Part shown: positions 32,355 through 38,063 of the stretch, in pieces
Position numbering within the stretch: the first letter of the stretch is position 1
How the letters are laid out: every line of letters begins with the position of its first letter
NCBI GenBank assembly: GCA_947631175.1
Contig: CANRKI010000012.1
Coordinates: forward strand, 1-38,063
Direction: 5' to 3'
Origin: an uncultured Flavobacterium sp.
GTDB taxonomy: Bacteria > Bacteroidota > Bacteroidia > Flavobacteriales > Flavobacteriaceae
Length of the DNA: 38,063 bases
Translations under genes and position numbers: made by a program
The notes under the pieces: generated by a model
Database searches by the model: none
What the model was told of the DNA's origin: nothing
The model's input: the letters and a program-made list of their open reading frames with translations, nothing else

Positions 32355-32489
32355 TTTGCGTTAGCGATAGGAGTGATATCCTTTTATGAGGAGGTGAAAC
32401 CCCGCATAAAAGATAAAACGGATAGCGCGACCCGAGCTATCCGTTTTATGTAACTAAGTTTAAATTTGATTTGCGAGGGTAACGCCCTA
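32355..32489 (+). repeat. Interspersed hairpin repeat, copy E
   Basis: TTTGCGTTAGCGATAG, then stem 1 ATCCTTTTATG / CATAAAAGAT (32378-32388, 32405-32414; one bulged C), then stem 2 AAAACGGATAGC / GCTATCCGTTTT (32415-32426, 32436-32447, 12 perfect pairs), ending GCGAGGGTAACGCCCT. Close relative of copy D, but the part inside stem 1 differs completely. Confidence 0.5.
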
Positions 32490-32518
32490 AATTTTTTATT
32501 GTAACTGCCTAAAAATAT

Positions 32519-32665
32519 TTATATAGTCTCAATTATTATCAAGCCGTCTTTGGCTTTATCTCCGTGTTTTTTGATTGCCTCATCTCCTTTTAATACTGTA
32601 ATATTTTTGATATCAGAAACTTCTTTGTTGTTTACAATGTATAAAGTGTTTTCTGACTTGCTATT
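32519..32665 (-). pseudogene. 5'-truncated remnant of a TonB-receptor-plug-like gene
   Basis: The minus-strand frame reads SKSENTLYIVNNKEVSDI, then KNITVLKGDEAIKKHGDKAK, DGLIIIETI and a stop at 32519-32521. This pattern (displayed residue, then LKGxxAxKxYGxKAxxGxIxI) is the C-terminal signature of plug-like domains in SusC-type receptors and M56/BlaR1-like proteins of Bacteroidota. There is no start codon: upstream the frame runs into a TAA within the overlapping CDF gene. About 49 codons remain. Probably the tail of a deleted gene whose front was lost when the CDF gene came to abut it. Confidence 0.5.
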
Positions 32666-33542
32666 TTTTAATAAATTCGATTGTGCTTTCGTGTATATTA
32701 TTTTTTAAAAGTGTGGTTTTTATTTCTGCTAGTGTTTCTGTAAAAAGTGATCCGTTTTGAATTTCAATTTGAGCCGAACAAACGTTGGTTATTCCATCAA
32801 GGCTCCAAATTTGTAATTTATTGATGTCTGTTACATTAGGTATTAATTTAAGTTCCGCGTCTATTTCTTGTATCGAAATGTCTTCGGGCACGGCTTGCAA
32901 AAGTATTTTAAAGGTGTCCCATAAGTTAGTTAAAGCGTTGTAACCAATGAATATGGCAATTCCAAAAAGTAGTAAACTATCTACCCAATACCATTTTGTA
33001 AAATAAATAATAACCGACCCTATTAATACGGCTATCCAACCCAAAACATCTTCTAATAAATGCAAAGAAACAGCACGTTTGTTAGCATCCTTTTTATTTG
33101 TTTTTGAATGGCTATGACCTAAATGTTCGCTCTCGGTTTCTTTCTTAATTCTAAAAAAGGCAAAGCCATTTATGGCAATTCCTAAAACCGCTAAGGCAAA
33201 CATTCCGATGCTATTTACTGGTTTAATGTCAGAAAAAGAAAGTATTGCATGCCGTATCATAAGTACAGCACCTATTAATAATATGGATGATAAAATTAAA
33301 GCCGATACTAAAGTGAATCTTTGATAGCCAAAGGAAAAGGTTTGTGAACTTGGCTTTTTAGCGTATTTATCCATTAAAACGGCAATTCCAATTGCTACTG
33401 CATCCATTAAATCATGAAAGGCATCGGCTATAATTGCGGTTGATTGTGTTAGATATCCTCCAATAAATTCGATTATTGAGAATAATAAATTTAGAAAGAA
33501 GACTAAATTTAATCCTTTTGAGGTTTTGTGTGTATGTCCCAT
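32661..33542 (-). CDS. Cation diffusion facilitator (CDF) metal transporter
   Basis: 293 residues, six-helix CDF protein. Metal-site residues: AFHDLMDA (HxxxD, His43 and Asp47) in helix 2 and LHLLEDVLG in helix 5; a short His-rich loop (HLGHSHS) lies between helices 4 and 5, and MGHTH sits at the N-terminus. A C-terminal cytoplasmic ferredoxin-like domain follows (about 205-293; IDAELKLIPNVTDINKLQIW). CDF proteins export Zn2+, Co2+ or Cd2+ in exchange for protons. The specificity is not certain. The ATG at 33542 is preferred over a TTG at 33551. The stop codon lies inside the adjoining gene remnant. Confidence 0.5.
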   Translation of the reverse strand: MGHTHKTSKGLNLVFFLNLLFSIIEFIGGYLTQSTAIIADAFHDLMDAVAIGIAVLMDKYAKKPSSQTFSFGYQRFTLVSALILSSILLIGAVLMIRHAILSFSDIKPVNSIGMFALAVLGIAINGFAFFRIKKETESEHLGHSHSKTNKKDANKRAVSLHLLEDVLGWIAVLIGSVIIYFTKWYWVDSLLLFGIAIFIGYNALTNLWDTFKILLQAVPEDISIQEIDAELKLIPNVTDINKLQIWSLDGITNVCSAQIEIQNGSLFTETLAEIKTTLLKNNIHESTIEFIKK

Positions 33543-33665
33543 TTTGTACAAATATTACTTAGGAATAAAACTTAAGTAGGAGTAAAAATGTTATATCAAA
33601 TTAAAAATATTAGTTATAATTGTATTTATTAAAATTTAGTTGTTTTATTTAATATCCTAATTAAA

Positions 33666-34193
33666 ATGAGTTCTTTTTCAAATTTATATAAACTAAGAAA
33701 AGCTGTACAAACGGATTCGAATCTTGTATGGGAAATTTTACAAGAAGCTATTTTAAAGCGTAAAAATGAAGGAAGTACGCAATGGCAAGATGGCTATCCA
33801 AACGAACAAGTTGTTGTTAATGATATAGCTAATGGCGAAGGTTATGTGGTGGAAACTCACGAAAATATACTTGTGGCTTATATTGTAGTTTCTGAACGAC
33901 CAGAACCTGCCTTTGAAGAATTAAAGACAGGTTGGTTAACTTTTAATACACCGTATTTAGTAATGCATCGTTTGGCTATCACTCAAAATCCAAAAATTAA
34001 AGGTTTGGCGACTTGGATTTTACAACAAGTTGAAAAAATTGCTCAAAGCAAAAACATTACAAGTTTAAAAGTAGATACTAATTTTGATAATTTTGCGATG
34101 CTTCATATTTTTAAAAAACTTGATTATGTGTATTGTGGTGAAGTTTTTTATAGAGGAAGTCCGCGTAAGGCTTTTGAAAAATTGATAAAATAA
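33666..34193 (+). CDS. GNAT family N-acetyltransferase
   Basis: 175 residues. GNAT domain: LRKAVQTDSNLVWEILQEAI at the start, GYVVETHENILVAYIVVS (strands 2-3), LVMHRLAITQNPKIKGLATW (strand 4 and the acetyl-CoA loop, here degenerate with KIKGLA) and SLKVDTNFDNFAMLHIFKKLDY (strand 5, helix 4). Resembles small GNATs of Bacteroidota and Firmicutes annotated only by fold; the substrate is unknown. Convergent with the copper operon, 14 bp from its last gene, with no clear terminator between them. Confidence 0.5.
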   Translation: MSSFSNLYKLRKAVQTDSNLVWEILQEAILKRKNEGSTQWQDGYPNEQVVVNDIANGEGYVVETHENILVAYIVVSERPEPAFEELKTGWLTFNTPYLVMHRLAITQNPKIKGLATWILQQVEKIAQSKNITSLKVDTNFDNFAMLHIFKKLDYVYCGEVFYRGSPRKAFEKLIK

Positions 34194-34207
34194 AAATTTT
34201 GTTTGGA

Positions 34208-34429
34208 TTATGAGTTGATAGTTTCAATTTTAAATCCTTTATTTTGTATAATTTCTATAATGTTTTCGGGTGTTATTCCTTTAGAAATTACGGTTAAAAT
34301 TTTATCAGCGTTGTTAATATCAACTTCCCAATGGGCTATAGTAAGATTTGTATCTAAATCATTTTTTACTTTAGCTACACAACCGCTACAGTTTAGGTTG
34401 GTTTTAAATTTAAATTCGTTGTTTTCCAT
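34208..34429 (-). CDS. HMA-domain copper chaperone-like protein
   Basis: 73 residues forming a single heavy-metal-associated domain: FKTNLNCSGCVAKVKNDL with the metal-binding CxxC (Cys14, Cys17) and a beta-alpha-beta pattern ending IIEIIQNKGFKIETI. Such proteins carry Cu(I) to a P-type ATPase. It follows the copper ATPase by 17 bp on the same strand, so it is very likely its partner. The consensus MxC start of the loop is replaced by LNC. A plus-strand frame over the same bases is a shadow. Confidence 0.5.
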   Translation of the reverse strand: MENNEFKFKTNLNCSGCVAKVKNDLDTNLTIAHWEVDINNADKILTVISKGITPENIIEIIQNKGFKIETINS

Positions 34430-34446
34430 GTTTTATATTTTAAAGA

Positions 34447-36669
34447 TTATTTATTGATCCACTTTAAACGTAAGCTATTACCTACAACACTTACACTGCT
34501 TAATGCCATTGCGCCACCAGCAATCATGGGATCTAATAAAAATCCGTTGATTGGATAAAGAATTCCTGCGGCTAATGGAATTCCAATGAGGTTATAGATA
34601 AAAGCCCAAAATAGATTTTGTTTGATGGTTTTTACTGTTTGTTTAGATAGTTGAATTGCTTGCGGAATTTTTAGTAAATCGGAAGAGATAATGGTCATTT
34701 TCGCCACATCCATAGCAATATCCGAACCTTTGCCCATTGCAATACTCACATCTGCGGTTGCAAGCGCTGTACTATCATTAATTCCGTCGCCAACCATTGC
34801 AACTGTTTTTCCTTTTTGTTGTAACTCTTTAACAAAATCTGCTTTTTGTTTAGGTAAAACATTGGCTTTATATTTTTTAATTCCGGTTTGTTGTGCAATT
34901 GCTTTGGCTGTAGCTTCATTATCACCGGTAAGAATGTACAAATCAATATTCATTTTTTGTAATTCTTTAATAGCTTGTACAGATGTTTCTTTAATTTTAT
35001 CCGAAATAGCTACAACAGCAAGTACTTTTGTACGATTAGAAAAATAAATAACGGTTTTTGATTCTTCTGTCCATAGATTAGCTTGTTGCTCAAGCGTACC
35101 TGAAACGGTACACTTGTTTTCAAGCATCAAATATTTATTACCAATAAAATAGGTTTCGTTATCCCAATCAGCTTTAACTCCTTGTCCAACGATACTGTCA
35201 AAATTTGTGATTTTTGCGGGAGCGATTCCGTCATAAAATTTTACTACTGCATTGGCTAATGGATGTTCGGATTGTTTTTCGATTGCCAGAAGTACATCTT
35301 TTTTATCGTCTTCGTTGTTTAGCCATTTTATGTCTGTTACCTCGGGTTTTCCTTGTGTGATAGTGCCAGTTTTATCTAAAATAATCGCATCAATTTTTTT
35401 TGCTAATTCTAAACTTTCGGCATCTTTAATTAAGATTCCATTTTCAGCACCTTTTCCAACTCCAACCATAATTGCTGTAGGAGTTGCTAAACCAAGTGCG
35501 CACGGACACGCAATAACTAAAACAGTAATGGCAGCTAATAAACCATGGATTAAATTGTTTTCTCCGCCAAATATGGCCCAAATAATAAAGGTTATTATTG
35601 AAATTACAATAACAGTTGGAACAAATATTTTAGCAATTTTATCTACTAATTTTTGTACAGGAGCTTTGCTGCCTTGTGCATCTTGTACCATTTTAATGAT
35701 TTGCGCTAAAACAGTTTCTTTACCTACTTTAGTTGCTCGGAATTGAAAACTACCTTTTTGGTTTATTGTTCCTGCAAACACTGTGTCTTTTTCTTTTTTT
35801 AAAACAGCAACTGGTTCACCACTTAACATACTTTCGTCTACGTACGAACTTCCGCTGTGCAATATTCCGTCTACGGCAATTTTATCTCCAGGTTTTACCA
35901 AAATAATATCGTCTACATTTACATTTTCAATATTAATTTCTTGCTCGGTTCCGTCATTTTGGATTACAATTACGGTTTTAGGTTGCAAACCCATTAATTT
36001 TTTTATGGCTGCAGATGTGTTTCCTTTTGCTTTTTCTTCTAGTAAACGACCTAAAAGGATAAAAGCAATAATAACAGCTGCTGCTTCAAAATACACATGA
36101 GCATGTAAACCACGACGGTGCCAAAATTCGGGAAATAACATATTGAACACGCTAAAAGAATAAGCAATACCAGTACTTAATGCAACCAAGGTATCCATAT
36201 TAGCCGAGCGATGTTGAAGTTGCTTGTACGCGTTACTAAAAAAATCGCGTCCCAACCAAATGACTACCGGCGTAGATAAGGCCCACATAATTTGGTTGGC
36301 ATAAGGCATATCCATAAAAAACATTCCGATTACCATTACAGGAAACGAGAATATAACCGCCCAAATGGTTTTTGTTTTTAATGTTTTATACTGATTTTCG
36401 TGTAAGGTTTGTAAGGTTTCTTGTTGTTTGGATTCTTCTTCGATCAATAAATCATATCCCGCATTTTGTATTGCTTTTTGTATTGATAAAATATCTGTTT
36501 CATTGTTTTGATATTCAACAGTAAGAAACCCAGTAGCAAAATTAACTTCGGCATGAGATACACCTTTTAAGGTTTGAACAACGGATTGTGCACTACTAGC
36601 ACAAGAAGCACAACTCATTCCCAAAACAGGAAATGCTTGTTTGATTGTATGTTGGGAGTTGTTTGCCAT
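34447..36669 (-). CDS. copA: Copper-translocating P1B-type ATPase (CopA-like)
   Basis: 740 residues. One N-terminal HMA domain (GMSCASCA, CxxC about 21-24), eight-helix P1B topology, CPC metal site (IACPCALG, about 386), phosphorylation motif ILDKTGTITQG (about 428), HP motif SEHPLANA (about 469) and hinge GDGINDSTAL (about 630; T replaces the common P). It exports or loads Cu+ using ATP at the inner membrane. Length is normal. It lies between an HMA-AraC regulator (90 bp upstream) and an HMA chaperone (17 bp downstream), making a compact copper-homeostasis unit. Confidence 0.5.
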   Translation of the reverse strand: MANNSQHTIKQAFPVLGMSCASCASSAQSVVQTLKGVSHAEVNFATGFLTVEYQNNETDILSIQKAIQNAGYDLLIEEESKQQETLQTLHENQYKTLKTKTIWAVIFSFPVMVIGMFFMDMPYANQIMWALSTPVVIWLGRDFFSNAYKQLQHRSANMDTLVALSTGIAYSFSVFNMLFPEFWHRRGLHAHVYFEAAAVIIAFILLGRLLEEKAKGNTSAAIKKLMGLQPKTVIVIQNDGTEQEINIENVNVDDIILVKPGDKIAVDGILHSGSSYVDESMLSGEPVAVLKKEKDTVFAGTINQKGSFQFRATKVGKETVLAQIIKMVQDAQGSKAPVQKLVDKIAKIFVPTVIVISIITFIIWAIFGGENNLIHGLLAAITVLVIACPCALGLATPTAIMVGVGKGAENGILIKDAESLELAKKIDAIILDKTGTITQGKPEVTDIKWLNNEDDKKDVLLAIEKQSEHPLANAVVKFYDGIAPAKITNFDSIVGQGVKADWDNETYFIGNKYLMLENKCTVSGTLEQQANLWTEESKTVIYFSNRTKVLAVVAISDKIKETSVQAIKELQKMNIDLYILTGDNEATAKAIAQQTGIKKYKANVLPKQKADFVKELQQKGKTVAMVGDGINDSTALATADVSIAMGKGSDIAMDVAKMTIISSDLLKIPQAIQLSKQTVKTIKQNLFWAFIYNLIGIPLAAGILYPINGFLLDPMIAGGAMALSSVSVVGNSLRLKWINK

Positions 36670-36759
36670 AATTTACTTCTTTAATTGTTAAGACAAATTT
36701 CTGAATATAAATGATACAACTTGTTACATAATTTTAGAATAGATTTGTAAGATTTACGT

Positions 36760-37323
36760 TTATAGCTCGTCTAGCGATTTGCGTTTGTTCTCTTTAATTC
36801 GTTTAAAATGACTTGGAGTTAATCCTGTAATTTTTTTAAACTGATTGCTTAAATAAGCCACGCTAGAATAATTTAATTGATGAGCAATTTCACTCAAGGT
36901 TAATTCATCATAAACCAATAATTCTTTTACTTTTTCTATTTTTTGGGTGATAAAATATTTCTCAATTGTGAGACCTTCAACTTCCGAAAAAAGATTGGAT
37001 AAATAATTATAATCGTGGTGTAGTTGCTTGTTTAAAATTGTTGAAAGATTTGATTTTAACTCCTCGTTATTATAATGAACAACATCAATAATTATATTTT
37101 TTATCTGTTCAATTAAACGACTTTTTTTGTCATCTATTAAATTAAACCCCAAAGAAATTAAAGCGGAATGAATTTTTATAACTTCTTCTGGTTGCAATTC
37201 TTCTTTAAAAGTAGCCTCACCAAGTTTAATTTGTTCGGCTTGTACTCCCAATTTATTCAATTCATTATCGACGACCATTATACATCGACTACACACCATA
37301 TTTTTTATATAAAGTACTTTCAT
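36760..37323 (-). CDS. AraC-family regulator with N-terminal heavy-metal-associated domain
   Basis: 187 residues. Residues 1-65 form an HMA-like domain (YIKNMVCSRCIMVVDNELNK; CxxC at about 11-14). Residues about 95-187 form an AraC/XylS double helix-turn-helix (LTLSEIAHQLNYSSVAYLSN, then FKKITGLTPSHFKR). Reading: a metal-binding sensor fused to a DNA-binding module that controls the adjacent copper ATPase. Known copper regulators such as CueR, CsoR and CopY have other folds, so this is an unusual design, though I believe it recurs in Bacteroidota. The ATG at 37323 is preferred; an upstream TTG at 37350 adds nine hydrophobic residues. Metal identity and target site are inferred from context. 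Confidence 0.5.
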   Translation of the reverse strand: MKVLYIKNMVCSRCIMVVDNELNKLGVQAEQIKLGEATFKEELQPEEVIKIHSALISLGFNLIDDKKSRLIEQIKNIIIDVVHYNNEELKSNLSTILNKQLHHDYNYLSNLFSEVEGLTIEKYFITQKIEKVKELLVYDELTLSEIAHQLNYSSVAYLSNQFKKITGLTPSHFKRIKENKRKSLDEL

Positions 37324-37381
37324 TTTTAGTAGTAATAAGTTAAAAAACAACCAATTTAATTAATGATTCGGATATAAACAC

Positions 37382-37417
37382 AAAAGCTTCTTTTTTTTGT
37401 AAAAAAAGAAGCTTTTT
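37382..37417 (-). terminator. uvrB terminator
   Basis: AAAAGCTTC T8 / A7 GAAGCTTTT inverted repeat, about 22 bp beyond the uvrB stop. Confidence 0.5.
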
Positions 37418-37438
37418 ATGAAGATTTTAAAAGTGAAT

Positions 37439-38063
37439 TTATTTGTTTTTATTGATTTTATCTTGAATAGATTTTATCTCGTCTCTGATTTTAGCTGCTT
37501 GCATAAAATCTAAATCTTTAGCAGCTTTTTCCATAGCTTTTTTCTTTTGCTTTAAAACCTTATCTAAATCTTGGTTTGATAAATATTCGGCATCAGGTTC
37601 AGCAGCAATGTCGTAAAGATTTTTTTCATATACATTACGTTCTTTATCTTTTGTTGACTCCGATTTTCCTAAAGTATTATCCACAATAGCCTTGTTTAGC
37701 GCTTGCGGTTTTAAACCATGCGCTTGGTTAAATCGCATTTGTTTTTCTCTGCGATAATTGGTCTCGTCAATGGTTTTTTGCATACTATCTGTAATTTTAT
37801 CGGCATACATAATAGCTTTACCATTAACATTACGAGCCGCACGACCAACTGTTTGTGTTAAGGAACGTGCACTACGTAAAAAACCTTCTTTATCCGCATC
37901 TAAAATAGCAACTAAAGACACTTCGGGTAAATCCAAACCTTCACGTAAAAGATTGACACCAATTAAAACATCAAAAAAGCCTTTACGTAAATCTTGCATA
38001 ATTTCTACGCGTTCTAACGTATCAATATCCGAATGAACGTAGCGACAGCGAATACCAACTTTA
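37439..38063 (-). CDS. uvrB: Excinuclease ABC subunit B, C-terminal part (gene continues beyond window)
   Basis: The frame is open to the last base of the window, so the 5' part of the gene lies outside; an internal ATG at 37999 is not the start. The 207 or so visible residues contain the helicase motifs V and VI of UvrB ([60 protein letters not shown] with AARN) and the C-terminal UVR domain ([20 protein letters not shown]), which contacts UvrC. UvrB verifies DNA damage after UvrA loading in nucleotide-excision repair. Confidence 0.5.
   Translation of the reverse strand, partial: KVGIRCRYVHSDIDTLERVEIMQDLRKGFFDVLIGVNLLREGLDLPEVSLVAILDADKEGFLRSARSLTQTVGRAARNVNGKAIMYADKITDSMQKTIDETNYRREKQMRFNQAHGLKPQALNKAIVDNTLGKSESTKDKERNVYEKNLYDIAAEPDAEYLSNQDLDKVLKQKKKAMEKAAKDLDFMQAAKIRDEIKSIQDKINKNK

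Noticed and set aside
34203..34457. 84-residue plus-strand frame over the HMA chaperone
   Set aside because: The minus-strand frame has a clear CxxC HMA domain and operon context, so this one is a shadow.

Overview
The window reads as a chromosomal segment of a low-GC member of the Bacteroidota, most likely Flavobacteriaceae. The reasons are: a type IX secretion (T9SS) type B adhesin C-terminus followed by PorP/SprF- and PorE-like genes; TonB-dependent receptors with carboxypeptidase-regulatory N-terminal domains; glutamine synthetase type III; a zapA - 6S RNA - rny gene order; promoters of the Bacteroidota TAnnTTTG type; and almost no Shine-Dalgarno sequences. I see no insertion sequence, prophage, CRISPR array, rRNA or tRNA. 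I do not assign a species.

Layout. 1-5747 (+): the 3' part of a repeat-rich cell-surface adhesin, an SprF/PorP-like outer-membrane protein and a PorE-like TPR/propeller/OmpA protein, which look like one T9SS surface module. 5816-6466 (+): a peptide deformylase carrying a signal peptide. 6524-8266 (-): a SulP anion transporter and a 38-aa membrane miniprotein. 8327-10656 (+): DUF1543, GNAT and PEP-mutase/isocitrate-lyase-like genes. 10753-12255 (-): PlsC-like acyltransferase and Nudix CoA pyrophosphatase. 12292-12735 (+): DUF4268. 12766-14449 (-): GNAT and glycosyltransferase, translationally coupled. 14521-15102 (+): MiaE. 15418-20441 (-): M23 peptidase, TonB receptor and lipoprotein operon. 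20683-23046 (+): coiled-coil protein, ZapA, 6S RNA, RNase Y. 23294-23728 (-): thioesterase. 23954-27022 (+): glutamine synthetase III and a double-OmpA protein. 27386-32226 (-): a phosphorus-scavenging operon (TonB receptor, acid phosphatase, beta-propeller phytase). 32519-33542 (-): a gene remnant and a CDF metal transporter. 33666-34193 (+): GNAT. 34208-37323 (-): a copper module (HMA-AraC regulator, CopA ATPase, HMA chaperone). 37439-38063 (-): the 3' part of uvrB.

The long non-coding stretches are explained as follows. 15103-15417 holds the miaE terminator, a repeat element and a second terminator. 27023-27385 holds two repeat elements in opposite orientation and a terminator. 32227-32660 holds a promoter region, a repeat element and a truncated gene remnant. 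8876-9170 is very AT-rich and shows only a weak terminator and a -7 box.

The strongest undescribed-looking signal is an interspersed intergenic repeat family with five copies (15283-15374, 23100-23187, 27070-27167 inverted, 27197-27340, 32355-32489). Each copy folds into a hairpin whose stem sequence differs between copies but stays perfectly paired, apart from one unpaired C at the same place in the left arm every time. Other points of interest are the exported deformylase, the metal-binding-domain/AraC fusion regulator, the paired G5 boxes upstream of glutamine synthetase, the 38-aa membrane protein and the phytate-type operon.

[Form note: the original answer gave no confidence values; the 0.5 in every feature is a uniform placeholder required by the schema, not an estimate.]
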